From Halichoerus grypus (Eukaryota > Chordata > Mammalia > Carnivora > Phocidae): a DNA stretch of 64,000 bases. The notes below the pieces were generated by a model. It was not told the DNA's origin, searched no databases, and saw nothing but the letters and a program-made list of their open reading frames with translations. Both the position numbers and the translations under genes were made by a program. The stretch covers positions 122,196,131 to 122,260,130 of the forward strand of contig NC_135714.1 in assembly GCF_964656455.1 (NCBI RefSeq), written 5' to 3'. Positions 1-11,585 of this stretch are shown here, in pieces; the stretch's first letter is position 1; every line of letters begins with the position of its first letter.

Positions 1-608
1 GCATAGGCTCACTAAAAACTGAGATCTAATTATAGGACTATAGAACAATTTACCTTCCCCATACCTTACCACCACATTAGTAAAGGCCTATTTACAGCAG
101 TTCCTTGTTCATGTCCAGCTATCAAGAAAAAATTACAAGGTATACTAAAAGGCAAACACACACACACAATTTGAAGAGACAGAGGGGGCATTAAAACCAG
201 ACATGGCAGGAATGTGGGAATTATCAGACTAGGATTCTAAAAGAACTATTATTAATACTCAAAGGGCTCTAATGGCTAGATCAGGCAGCATGCAAGAACA
301 GATGGGCAATGTAAGCAGAGATGGAAATCCTAAGGAAAAACAAAACTAAATGCTAGAGAACAAAAACACTGTAAGAGATATGAAGAACGCCTTTGATGGA
401 CTTATTAGTAGACTGAACACAGCTGAGTAAAGAATCTCTAAGCTTGAGGATCTCAATATAAATCTTCAAAACCAAAAAGCAAAAAGAACACAGACAAAAA
501 AAAAACAGGGAACAGAACAGAATATCCAAGACCTATGAAACAACTACAAAAGGTGTAACATACATATATGAGAATACCAGAAAGAGAAGAAAGAAAGAAA
601 GAAAGAAA

Positions 609-660
<52 letters not shown>

Positions 661-842
661 GGAGAAATATTTGAAACAATACTGACTGAGAATTTCCCCA
701 AGTTAACGTCAGACACCAAATCACAGATCCAAGGAATTCAGAGACATCAAGCATAACAAACTCCAAAAGACTACACATAGGCATAGTATTTTCAAACTAC
801 AGAAAATCAAAGGTAAAGAAAAAATCTTGAAAAAAATAACCT
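1..842 (+). pseudogene. Old L1M ORF1 remnant
   Basis: This stretch resembles mammalian L1M ORF1, which encodes the L1 RNA-binding chaperone. Recognisable blocks include the coding for 'MQEQMGNVSREME', 'MKNAFDGLISRLNTAEERIS' and the segment running into 'QNIQDL..NYKRCNIHI.IPE'. All are broken by stops and frameshifts: for example GAGTAA replaces GAGGAA at about 424-429. A GAAA microsatellite has expanded inside the frame at 587-660. The ORF1 match ends near 840 and passes abruptly into ORF2 C-terminal sequence. The left end is cut by the window edge. It is ancient and non-functional. The subfamily is not resolvable by eye. Confidence 0.75.
587..660 (+). repeat. (GAAA)n microsatellite
   Basis: About 74 bp of GAAA units with one GAAAAA interruption near 605. 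It lies inside the old L1 ORF1 relic, where the L1 consensus is already A/G-rich, which is a plausible seed for expansion. Confidence 0.95.
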
Positions 843-1480
843 ACATATATATATTTATAGCTTTACCCATAATTGTCAAAAACCAGAAGCAACCAAGATC
901 TCCTTCAATAGATGTGGATAAACAACTATGCTAAATCTAAACAATGTAATGTTATTTAGTGATAAAAAGAAATGTGCTACCAAGCTACAAAAAAACATGG
1001 ATGAATTGTAAATACATACAGCTAAGTAAAAAAAGAAGCTAATCTGGAAAGAATAAATAATCAAAACTTGTATAACATTCTGGAAAAGGCAAAACCATAA
1101 AGATGATTTTAAAAAATCAGTGGTTGCCAGGTATTTAGAGACAAAGAGTGTTACATAGGTGAAGTACAGGGATATTTTTTAGGGCAGTGAAATTATTCTG
1201 TATGATACTGTAGCAGTGGACACAGGATACTATGCATTAGTCAAAACCCAAGGAAATTTACAGCACAAAGAGTAAACTTTAATATATGCAAATTTAAAAA
1301 ATGATTTAGAAGGTTGGGAGAATACACAGTGGAATGCAGAATGTGACAAAACAATGTAACTGTATTACAAATGTTTGAAAGAATTACTAAATGGGGCTGA
1401 GGAAGAAAAGACCTTAGTAACTTTGGAAATAAGTGGAGGCTATAAAATGAAAGCCAAACTAAACTATATATAAGCACTGC
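843..1480 (+). mobile_element. L1M ORF2 end and 3' UTR
   Basis: The segment 855-1060 matches the L1 ORF2 C-terminus (the 'IIxNxKPEATKISFNRCG' and 'NNVMLFSDKKK' area). It is followed by an L1MA/L1MB-like 3' UTR with the block TTTTTAGGGCAGTGAAATTA at about 1173-1192 and the GGGAGAATAC region. It directly abuts ORF1 sequence, so most of ORF2 is missing. The orientation agrees with the ORF1 part, so this is probably one internally deleted copy. A HAL1-like (ORF2-less) source is the alternative. Confidence 0.7.
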
Positions 1481-1690
1481 ACTCCAGATTATATTGCTTG
1501 CTAGAGAGGTACAGACTAGTAATTCTGATACACATGTATACTGAAATTAAGCAATTAGGTAAACAGACAGCAGATAGTGAAAGCCAGATTTGTCACTTAA
1601 ATCAGGTTACACATGAGCAAGGGGAAGAGACTAGAAGGATCCACATGGCAAGGAATCAGGGTTGGAGACATCAGTATGAACTTGTGTTTA

Positions 1691-1892
1691 TTTATTTATT
1701 TTTAAAGATTTTATTTATTTATTTGACAGAGAGAGACACAGCGAGAGAGGGAACACAAGCAGGGGGAGTGGGAGAGGGAGAAGCAGGCTTCCCGCAGAGC
1801 AGGGAGCCTGATGTGGGGCTCGATCCCAGGACCCTGGGATCATGACCTGAGCCGAAGGCAGACGCTTAACAACTGAGCGACACAGGCGCCCC
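1691..1892 (-). mobile_element. SINEC (CAN-SINE), young arctoid type
   Basis: Antisense copy. The A-rich tail appears as TTTTAAAGATTTTATTTATT at the left and the tRNA-derived head as GGCGCCCC at the right. The flanking 15-bp duplications ATGAACTTGTGTTTA (1676-1690 and 1893-1907) are identical. The body carries the ACACAAGCAGGGGGAGTGGG block of the arctoid subfamily. Confidence 0.97.
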
Positions 1893-1907
1893 ATGAACTT
1901 GTGTTTA

Positions 1908-4188
1908 GCTTAACACAATACAGATGGTTACATAAAGAAATATTTATATTTATAGATATTTCCATATTTATGTTTTTCTATATAAATTTGTAGATATTTA
2001 TAGATGTGTGTATATATACAGATTAGTATGACCCATTTGCTCCCTTGCTTTGGCAGCTGAGAAAGCCTAGAAGCAACATCACCCTAGTACTACTGAACAT
2101 GCCAGATCTTAGTTTCTAATACTACTACCAACAAAAGGAATCAGAATTTCTTAGAAGAATGGCTGAATCTAGGGCTGGTACAGGAAATACACAAAATGAG
2201 AGTGTAGTATCTGGTACTTCCAGAAAGTAAAAAACAGCTGGAGAAAAACAAACAAAAACAAAACAAAAAACAGAGGCAATGATTGAAGGGTTTGTCAAAA
2301 GGATATATTTTAAATTTTAAAATATATTTTATGTTATATTACTATCACCTAATAATTAAAGTATGGAGATAAACAATAAGCAATTGATTTAATAATAAAT
2401 AATATCTTGATTTCTATATAATGCTAGGTTCTAAGTTTTTGTCAAAAATTTTATTGGTGTTATTTATTAACTTTAATGATGGCCCATGAGGAAGATAGAA
2501 ATGCTACCATCTCTAAAATCAAGATATTGATAGAAAAAGTGACAGGTTTGTGGAACACAGAACTGATAGCCACATTTTACAATTACCAATTATTTGACAT
2601 TGTAATGATGTTTGAGACTAATAGTCATTGTATTTCAATTCTACTCCCATTGAACTTTGTGTTCTTAGAAAAAGGAGGAAAAGGCACGCCCCATTCAATG
2701 CAAAATAGTATTCAAATATAGGCAAATTTAGAACAATTGTTTAAGACCCCGTTAGTTAAGAAAAAGAAAGTAAAGAGATCTTGGATATATTCCAAAATGT
2801 TTTAAAAGAAAACAAAAGCTGATTCTTTAATAAACAATGAATAAGGGATATGCACTGCAATGTCTTTTTTTTTTTTTTTTAATTATCAGAAATTATAGAG
2901 GCTGGACTAATTTCACAAAAAGATTTAAGGACTAGAAATAGGAAAATCTCTCTATTTAAGATCCCTCCTTAGCTCTCTGATACAAAATACAATGGAGGAT
3001 ACATTATCTGGTGAATTGAAGTATATTAAATAGCTAATTGGGATCATTAGACAGTTCCTCAATTATTTAAGCAATTGTGGCAAGAAAAAAATATTTTTGC
3101 CGGAATAATCAGAGTAAGGGTGGCCATAACTCTCATTAATTTATTCATAGCCATACAAGATAAAGGATCCTACTCAGACACTTTTCCTGCCAGCACAACA
3201 AATAGCTAATATTATTTAATATCTTCTTTCTAACCTAAAACCTCCATTCATTTCTGTGCCTCCTTCTACCTCATAGCCTTCCCTATTTTGTTTTCCAGAC
3301 AATAATTCTTGCATTTGCTTTCAAGTTACCCAACAAGTCAGACTTCAGAGCTCCTCCAACCCTTGATGCCTCTGGAGTATGCAATATTTTAAAGTGACCT
3401 CTCCTCCCTATTGATATTTCTACCACAAGGAACAAACCACACATAGCTACAAAAACTGAACATAAAATGACTACACATGTCTACTCAACTCTGGAAACAC
3501 TCCTGGGCCCCCAATCTAACTCAGTCACATTATTATGTTCCTCATTTACTGCCTACCTTAGTTGCCCTCTATTCCAAGCTTGAAACCAGGATACATTCTT
3601 CTCTAGCACAGGGTCACAGATTAGAGACTTCTGCGAGGGCCAATAGGCAAGGAGTACTAATCACTGTCCTTTGTTTCGCTTCTCAACTAAATCTCCTTTG
3701 GATTTGAAAACCAGGACTCTGATTCCTCTATAGTCTCAGCGTCTCCTCCCCTTGAGAACTTCATTTGTTCTGTCTCCATCACACCGTAGCCGAACTCATC
3801 AAATTTCCCAAGCTGAGCTCTGGTGCAAATGACATATACCCTCAAGTCAGTTGGAAAGAAAATTGGTCACAAATCTTTGAAGCCCATTCAGCAACAGTTC
3901 TCAAAATGTTTAGTGTGTAGCACTCTTTAGAATCAGAAGTTTTGTCAGTTCAGTGCTTGGAAAAGATTAAAAGACTCAAATCAATTCTAACATCTCAACA
4001 ATAATGTAATCATTCCCATAGCTGACATCTTTACTCCCTAGGATTTCCTTCCATTGTAATGGGCAGGTGATCATTCTGAACAACACCAACAGCAAGAGAA
4101 ATGACAGATGCCTTACCCAGGATATTCTTGGCAGACTCAGCAAATCTCTCTTACTTACTCACTGAAATATTCTCCCAAAGATCTCATT
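1908..4188. other. Gene-free, largely unassigned span
   Basis: AT-rich sequence with a T run at 2863-2880. I see no exon, no RNA gene and no repeat I can name. The open frames at 2476-2721 and 3477-3707 have no recognisable motif and lie in unremarkable context. Confidence 0.5.
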
Positions 4189-4204
4189 CTTCCTCCCCCA
4201 TTTA
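4189..4204. repeat. TSD, left copy, of twin-primed L1
   Basis: CTTCCTCCCCCATTTA here matches CTTCCTCCTCCATTTA at 7921-7936 in 15 of 16 positions. The pair brackets the inverted L1. Confidence 0.85.
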
Positions 4205-5833
4205 TTTTTATTTTGTTTCTTAAATTCAAGTTAGTTAATAAATAGTGTAGTACTGTTTTCAGGAGTAGAATCCAGTGATCCATCACCCACATACAATACC
4301 CAGTGCTCGTCCCAGCAAGTGCCCTCCTTAATGTCTATCACCTATCCAGCCCATCCCCCCACCCACGCCCTTCCAGCAAGCCCGTTTGTTCTCTAATGGT
4401 TTGTCTCCCTCTCCGTTTGTATCTTATTTTATTTTTTCTTCCCTTTCCCTATGTTCATCTGTTTTGTTTCTTAAATTCCAAATATGAGTGAAATCATGTA
4501 TTTGCCTTTCTCTGACTGACTTATTTTGCTTAGCATAATACACTCTAGTTCCATCCATGTTGTTGCAAATGGCAAGATTTCATTCTTTTGAAGCTGAGTA
4601 TTAGTCCATTCTCTCTCTATATATATATATATCACATCCTCTTTATCCATTCATCAGTCACTGGACATTTGGGCTCTTTCCATAATTCAGCTATTATTGA
4701 TAGTGCTGCTATAAACATTGGAAGGCACGTGCCCCTTGGAATCAGTATTTTTACATCCTTTGGATAAATACCTAGTAGCGCAATTGCTGGTTCATAGGGT
4801 AGTTCTATTTTTAACTTTTTGAGGGACTTCCATATTGTTTTCCAGAGTGGCAGCACCAGTTTGCATTCCCATCAATAGTATAAAAGGGTTCCCCTTTGTC
4901 CACATTTTTCCCAACATCTATTGTTTCCCAAGTTGTTAATTTTAGCCATTGTGACAGGTGTGAGGTGGTGTCTTATTGTGGTTTTTATTTATATTTCCCT
5001 GATGAGTGATGTTGAGCATCTTTTCATGTCTCTGTATGTCTTCTTTGGAAAAGTACCTATTCATGTCTTTTGCCCATTTCTTGACTGGGTTATTTGTTTT
5101 TTGGGTGTTGAGTTTAATAAGTTCTTTATAGACTTTGGATACTAGCCCTTCATCTGACATGTCATTTGCAAATATCTTCTCCTATCCTGTAGGTTGTCTT
5201 TTGATTTTATTGATTGTTTCCTTCACTGTGCAGAAGTTTTTTATCTTGATGAGGTCCCAATAGTTCATTTTTGCTTTTGTTTCCCTTATCTCTGGAGACG
5301 TGTCTAGTAAGAAGTTGTTGCAACTGAGGTCAAAGAGCTTGCTGCCTGTGTCCTTTTCTAGGATTTTGACGGTTTCCTGTCTTACATTTAGGTCTTTCAT
5401 CCATTTTGAATTTATTTTTGTGTATAATGAAAGAAAGGGATCCAGTTTCATTCTTCTGAACATCGCTGTCCAGTTTCCTCAACACCATTTGTTGAAGAGA
5501 CTGTCTTTTCTCCATTGGATATTCTTTCCTGCTTTGTCAAAGATTAGTTGGCCATGCAGTTGTGGGTCCATTTCTGGGTTTTCTAATCTGTTCCACTGAT
5601 CTATGTGTCTGTTTTTATGCCAGTACCATATTGTCTTGATGATGACAGCTTTGTAATACAGCTTGAAGTCCAGAATTATGATGCCTTCTGCTTTGCTTTT
5701 CTTTTTCAACATTACTTTGGCTATTCAGGTTCTTTTGTGGTTCCAGGCAAATTTTAGAAATGTTTGTTTTAGTTTGTGAAAAATGCTGGTGTTATTTTTA
5801 TAGGGATTGCATTGAACATGTAATTGCTTTGGC
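4205..5833 (-). mobile_element. L1 3' half of a 5'-inverted element
   Basis: Antisense L1. From right to left it runs from the RT/C-terminal part of ORF2 into the 3' UTR and a decayed A-rich tail at 4201-4215. Minus-strand frames at 5479-5712, 5182-5463, 4942-5160 and 4632-4856 show L1 ORF2 blocks such as '[18 protein letters not shown]', '[17 protein letters not shown]' and 'PYEPAIALLGIYPKD'. Its 5'-most L1 position (just before 'TFNAIPIK') is contiguous with the last L1 position of the neighbouring sense segment, as expected of twin priming. Several stops and frameshifts make it dead. Confidence 0.92.
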
Positions 5834-7920
5834 TAGAGCATTTCATCCTAAAGCAGCAGAATACACATTCTTTTCAAGTGCACATAAAACATTCTCCAGG
5901 GGCACCTGGGTGTCTCAGTCGTTAAGTGTCTGCCTTCAGCTCAGGTCATGTTCCCAGTGTCCTGGGGTCGAGCCCTGCATCAGGCTCCCTGCTCCATGGG
6001 AAGCCTGCTTCTCCCTCTCCCACTCCCCCTGCTTGTGTTCCCACTCTCACTGTGTCTCTCTCTGTTAAATAAATAAACAAAATCTTAAAAAAATAAATAA
6101 AACATTCTCCAGAATAAATCACATAGTGGGTCACAAATCAGGCTTCAACCAGTACAAAAAGACTGAGATCATACCATGCATATTTTCAGACCACAATGCT
6201 ATGAAACTTGAAGTCAACCACAAGAAAAAACTTGGAAAGACCACAAATATATGGAGGTTAAATAATATCTTACTGAAGGATGAATGGGTTAACCAGGAAA
6301 TTAAAGAAGAATTAAAAATACATGGAAGCAAATGAAAATGAAAACATGACAGTCCAAAATCTTTGTGACACAGCAAAGGTGGTCACAAGAGGGAAGTATA
6401 TAGCAATCCAGGCCTCCCTCAAGAAGCAAGAGAAGTCTCAAATACACAACCTAACCTTACACTGAAAGGAGCTGGGGAAAGAACAGCAAATAAAGCCTAA
6501 AACCAGTGGAGGAAGGGAAATAATTAAGATTAGAGCAGAAATAAATGATACAGAAATTTAAAAAAGCAGTAGAACAGATCAATGAATCTAGGAGCTGGTT
6601 CTTTGAAAGAATTAAAAAAATTGATAAACCCCTAGCCAGACTTATCAAAAAGAAAAAAGACCCAAATAAGTAAAATCATGAATGAAAGAGGAGAGATCAC
6701 AATCAACACTGAAGAAATACAATTATAAGAGAATATTATGAGCCATTATATGCCAACAGATTGGGCAATCTGGAAGAAAAGCATGCATTCCTAGAAACAT
6801 ATAAACTTCCAAAACTGAAACAGGAAGAAATAGAAAATTTGAACAGACCCATAACCAGCAAGGAAATTGAAGCAGTAATCAAAAATCTCCCAACAAACAA
6901 GACTCCAGGGCTGGATGGCTTCCAGGGGAATTCTACCAAACATTTAAAGAATTAATACCCATTCTTCTGAAACTATTCCAAAAAATAGAAATGGAAGAGA
7001 AACTTCCATTTCATTCAAATTCATTCTATGAGGCCAGCATTACCTTGATTCCAAAACCAAAGACCCCACCAAAAAGGAGAATTATAGACCAATATCTCTG
7101 ATGAACACGGATGCAAAAATTCTCAACAAGATACTAGCTAATGGAATCCAACAGTACAATTAAAAGGATTATTCACCATGATCAAGTGGGATTTATTCCT
7201 GGGCTGCAAGGGTGGTTCAACATCCACAAATCAATCAATGTGATACACCACATTAATAAAATAAGAACTATATGATCTCTCATAGATGCAGAAAAAAGCA
7301 TTTGACAAAATACAGCATCATTTCTTGATAAAAACCCTCAAGAAAGTAGGGATAGAAGGAACATACCTCAAAATCATAAAGGCCATATACAAAAGACCCA
7401 CGGCTAATACCATCCTCAATGGGGAGAAACTGAGAGCTTTTCCCCTAAGGCCAGGAACACGATAGGGATGTCCACTCTCACCACTGTTATTCAACATAGT
7501 ACTTGAAGTCCTAGCCTTGGCAATCAGACAACAAAAAGAAAAAAAAAAAAGGCATCCAAATTGGCAAGGAAGAAGCCAAACTTTCACTCTTCACAGACAA
7601 TATGATACTCTGTAGAAAACCCAAAACACTCCACCAAGAAATTGTTAGAACTGATAGATGAATTCAGCAAAGTTGCAGATATAAAATCAACGTACAGAAA
7701 TCTGTTGCATTTCTATACACCAATAATCAAGGAATTGATCCCATCTACAATTGCACCAAAAACCATAAGATACCTAGGAATAAACCTAACCAAAGAGGTA
7801 AAATATCTGTATGCTGAAAACTATGAAACACTTACGGAAGAAATTGAAGAATACACAAAGAGTTGGAAAAACATCCCATGCTCTTGGGTTGGAAGAACAA
7901 ATATTGTTAAAATGTCTATA
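5834..7920 (+). mobile_element. L1 5' part, inverted (EN to RT)
   Basis: Sense L1 ORF2. It begins in the endonuclease at 'RAFHPKAAEYTFFSSAH', continues through SDHNAMKLEV (about 6190-6220), the RT fingers ('[25 protein letters not shown]' at about 6850-6930) and '[12 protein letters not shown]', and ends at '[10 protein letters not shown]' just before the right TSD. The RT active-site box, FADD in live L1, reads FTDN at 7590-7601, so the second catalytic Asp is lost. A SINE interrupts it at 5900-6096. Removing the SINE and its duplication leaves about 1.87 kb. The 5' end is truncated inside the endonuclease. Confidence 0.92.
5900..6096 (+). mobile_element. SINEC nested in the inverted L1
   Basis: Head GGCACCTGGGTGTCTCAG, CT-rich body, tail AAATAAATAAACAAAATCTT. 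The 16-bp duplications ATAAAACATTCTCCAG (5884-5899 and 6097-6112) are made of L1 endonuclease sequence, so this SINE is younger than the L1. Confidence 0.97.
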
Positions 7921-7936
7921 CTTCCTCCTCCATTTA
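7921..7936. repeat. TSD, right copy, of twin-primed L1
   Basis: CTTCCTCCTCCATTTA, pairing with 4189-4204. It follows directly on the L1 sequence ...AAAATGTCTATA, with possible CT microhomology between the L1 and the target. Confidence 0.85.
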
Positions 7937-9235
7937 AAACCCTCCCCAACTCCCCAGCAAGCACTTCTTCAAGTCAAAGCTCTGAAAACCGTAAGTTGCT
8001 CTGCCTTTAACTACATTTTTCTTTACTTGCATGTGGCTTTTTTAAAATTTTGGGTTGGACATGGACACTTCCCACGTCCAGGTTGAGCAGCAGTGATGTC
8101 AGCACAGCTTAGTTTTAGGCAGTTTACTCTGCTCCACTTGGAAGAACCCCAAATGTTTTTTTGACTCACTTAATTTTTGTGGTCACAAGACTAAATATTC
8201 TAGAGTTCTTCCACTTGACTCCTGTGTCTTCGTATACTTTATTGACTGAGACATGATTTCTTAAATCCGCTAATGTAATGCATTCCATTCTATTGTATTT
8301 CCATTATATTCTGTTTATTTTCAATCATTAATAACAATAAACTTCCTAATTATATGTATATTATTCTTACAATAGACTTCCTTTCTAATTCTCCCTGTCA
8401 CGTAATGTTATGTGGAGTTTTTAAACACCTTCAGTTACCTCACTATTTGGTTATCACTTGAGTAGGTCTGTGTTTTTCCTTGACCACACTTCCCTAGATA
8501 CTCAAGAAGCAAAATTTTTACACATCACAGTAAACTCACAGTCTTCAGTAGGCATTATTTGGTCTTAAAAAATACTTCCTGCTTCTGTATAATTCAGAAG
8601 AATTTTAACCCACTCTGAATGATGCCAAATAATCCACTCAATTCAAGTTTCCATCTGACATATAATCCTCACAGTAACTGTTAAAAATTATTACATATTG
8701 ATGAAAAATTAAAGTTATTGTCACCTGTTAAGAACCACGTAGAGTTTATTAACTAGGTACTAGTAAAAGCTTATAGAATTTACTCACAGTAAAGCACCAG
8801 CAAGAAATACCTTTCCCTTTTTATCCAACACTCCAGGAGTATCTAGTTATTACTTCAAATATATGTAGATAAATTTCAGAGATACATTTTGAACAGCTTC
8901 TTCTGAATGAAATCACTGAGATTTTATATATCTATATAGTACTGATATATCTGTACTATAATACTGATATAGTACTGACATATCTGATTCCAAAGTAATG
9001 TCACAAGGTTCTTCCTTTTTAGCCTCTAATCCTTAATTTTATCACTCTTCTTCTACAATGAGAACTCTAATTCCTAAAAACATCAACATGTTTATTCATT
9101 TGCTCAATTTCTAAGACACACAAAATAATTTTGGAACTATGATAGTATCACTAACAACAAACCTACTAATTAAAATTAAAGATTTGCCTGTAGTTCTTTT
9201 TGTCCTTGTAATATAGCCTCCTGAGAGTATATAAT
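7937..9235. other. Unassigned span with weak MIR trace
   Basis: No gene seen. Around 8660-8740 there is a faint antisense MIR-like pattern (TCCTCACAGTAACTG). The rest is AT-rich with no feature I can name, apart from a short imperfect repeat of TACTGATATA-like units at 8938-8985. Confidence 0.4.
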
Positions 9236-10275
9236 CAGAGTACAGTTTCACAGTAAAGTACTAACAACTCAATTAGAAACTGGGCAAAAGACAACAGACA
9301 TTTCACTGAAGAGGATATATAGATAGCAAAATATCATATGAAAAGATGTACAACTTAATTAGCCGTTGGAGAATTACAAATAAAACCACAATTAGATATC
9401 AGTACACACTATCAGAATGGTTAAAATAAAATACATTGACAACACCAAATGCTAGAGAAGATATGGAGAAACTAGATCACTCATACATTGCTGGTACGAA
9501 TTTAAAATGGCACAGCCACTGGAAAAGTTTGGCAGTTACTTATGAAATTAAAAAAAAAAAACACATGCAATTATTATATGACTCTGCAGTTGCACTCTCA
9601 GGTATTTGTCCTAAAGAAGCAGAAGTTTACACCAAAACCTGTATGCAAATGTTTAAATATTTAGCTAAAATCTGAAACAACCCCAATGACCTTCAACAGT
9701 AGAAAGGCCAAACAAACTGTAATACATTCATACTACTTAGTAACAAAAAGGACTGATTATTGATTATATGCAACAACTTGAATGAATCTCCAGGGCATTA
9801 TACTGAGTGAAAAAAACAATCCCAAAAGATTACATACTACATGTTTTTATTCATATAACATTCTTGAAATGACAAAATTATAGATACACAGAACAGATTA
9901 ATGGTTGGGAGGGGTTAGGGATGGCAGGGTGAGAGTAGGGAATGGGTATCTTTATAAAGGACAAGACTAGAAATCCTTGATCTTTATGGTGATAGAATTG
10001 TTCTTTATCTGACTGCAGTTGTGGCTAAATAAACCTACATGTGCTAAAATTGCATCGAATTAAACATACACACACAAGAAAACTGGGGAAATCTGAATGA
10101 AATCAGGGTGGATCGTATCAATGTCAATAATATGATTGTGATGTTGTATCCTTTTGCATTATATTACTATTATAAGAAACTAGGTAAAGGCTATATGGAA
10201 CCTCTCTGTATTATTCCTTACAACTGTATGTGTATCTACAACTATCTCAAAATTTAAAGTTCAATTTTAAAATTA
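9236..10275 (+). mobile_element. Old L1M, ORF2 C-terminus and 3' end
   Basis: Degraded but recognisable L1 order: 'NWAKDNRHFTEEDI', 'MEKLDHSYIAGTNLKWHSHWKSLAVT', 'DSAVALSGICPKEAEVYTKTCMQMFKYLAKI' (open at 9436-9675), then a 3' UTR with AACAGATTAATGGTTGGGAG at about 9892. The copy is 5' truncated, with many stops. Confidence 0.8.
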
Positions 10276-10301
10276 CTCAGATTGATTTAGTGTCTGTCTG
10301 T

Positions 10302-10324
10302 GTGTGTGTGTGTGTGTGTGTGTG
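10302..10324 (+). repeat. (TG)n microsatellite
   Basis: About 11 uninterrupted TG units just beyond the L1M tail. Confidence 0.9.
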
Positions 10325-10453
10325 GTTATTTTTTATATATAGTTAGGCTTCTTGAATTTTCAGAATTTTCCTTCCATCCTATTACTTTAATTTTACTTTT
10401 AAATATCTAAAACATGCTCCAAAAGTCAAAAATATTTTAAAAGGTATATTCAG

Positions 10454-10651
10454 GGGCACCTGAGTGGCTCCATCATTAAGCGTCTGCCTTCGGCTCAGGT
10501 CATGATCCTAGGGTCCTGGGATCGAGCCCAGCCTTAGGCTCCCTGCTGAGTGGGAAACCTGCTTCTCCCTCTCCCTCTCCCACTCCCCCTGCGTGTGTTG
10601 CCTCTCTTGCTGTGTCTCTCTCTGACAAATAAATGAATAAAATCTTTTTAA
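10454..10651 (+). mobile_element. SINEC, sense
   Basis: Head GGGCACCTGAGTGGCTCCAT and tail AAATGAATAAAATCTTTTTA. The flanks AAAAGGTATATTCAG (ending 10453) and AAAAAGTATATTCAG (ending 10664) are near-identical target duplications. Confidence 0.95.
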
Positions 10652-10805
10652 AAAGTATATTCAGATAAATTTTATCCTACTTCCTATCCCTCAGCTCTAA
10701 TTTCACCCATTCCCTATAGAAAAATAATTTCATTAGATTTGTCTGTGTGTCTTTTTGAAAACTAAGGCAGAATCATAAATAATTTTGTATTTACTCTTCT
10801 TTCTT

Positions 10806-11008
10806 TTGTTTTTTTTTTAAAGATTTTATTTATTTATTTGACAGAGAGGGAGACATCGAGAGAGGGAACACAAGCAGGGGGAGTGGGAGAGGGAGAAGCA
10901 GGCTTCCCGCGGAGCAGGGAGCCCGACGTGGGGCTCGATCCCAGGACCCTGGGATCATGACCTGAGCCGAAGGCAGACGCTTAACCGACTGAGCCACCCA
11001 GGTGCCCC
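10806..11008 (-). mobile_element. SINEC, antisense, near consensus
   Basis: Complete copy with the right end GCCACCCAGGTGCCCC. The 16-bp duplications TTTACTCTTCTTTCTT (10790-10805 and 11009-11024) are identical. It lies only about 150 bp from the preceding SINE, in opposite orientation, so the two form an inverted pair. Confidence 0.97.
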
Positions 11009-11151
11009 TTTACTCTTCTTTCTTACACAGTAGATATCATACTCTACATATTCTTTTGTACTTTGTTTTTTCACTTGATTATATATCTGTAAATCACTCT
11101 GTATCAATTAATAGGTGTATTTTTCATTCTTCTTTACAGCAATAGATTATT

Positions 11152-11297
11152 CAAATATTTGTCCTATTCTATTCTCTTTGAATCTCCCTTCTCTGTATTT
11201 AAGATTCAGTTGGACCCATAAATACAAATATTTGTCCTATTCTATTCTCTTTGAATCTCCCTTCTCTGTATTTAAGATTCAGTTGGACCCATAAATA
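11152..11297 (+). repeat. Perfect 73-bp tandem duplication
   Basis: Bases 11152-11224 are repeated without a mismatch at 11225-11297. The unit starts CAAATATTTGTCCTATTC and ends GGACCCATAAATA. Perfect identity among decayed neighbours points to a recent event. The unit is not simple sequence, and its downstream edge touches an L1 3' UTR. Confidence 0.95.
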
Positions 11298-11585
11298 CAG
11301 AAAACAAACTGGCAGTTGCCAGAAGGAAGGGTAGTAGAGGAATGGGCAAAATGAGTGAAGTGGAGTGGGTGATACAGGCTTTCAGTTATGGAGTGAATAA
11401 GTTACAGGGATGAAAGGTACAGGGAATATAACCAATGGTATTGTAAAGAGTTGGATAGTAACACTGGTGGTGAGTGTTAGCATAATGTATAGACTTGTCC
11501 AATCACTATGTTGTATACCTGAAACTAACATAACATTGTGTGCCAACTATATTTCAATTAAAAGAAAAAATAAATATTAAATAAA
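11298..11585 (+). mobile_element. L1MA-like 3' UTR fragment
   Basis: Matches the mammalian L1MA/MB 3' UTR pattern: AACAAACTGGCAGTTGCCAG, later CACTATGTTGTATACCTGAA, ending TATTTCAATTAAAAGAAAAA. No ORF2 remains on its left. Confidence 0.75.
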
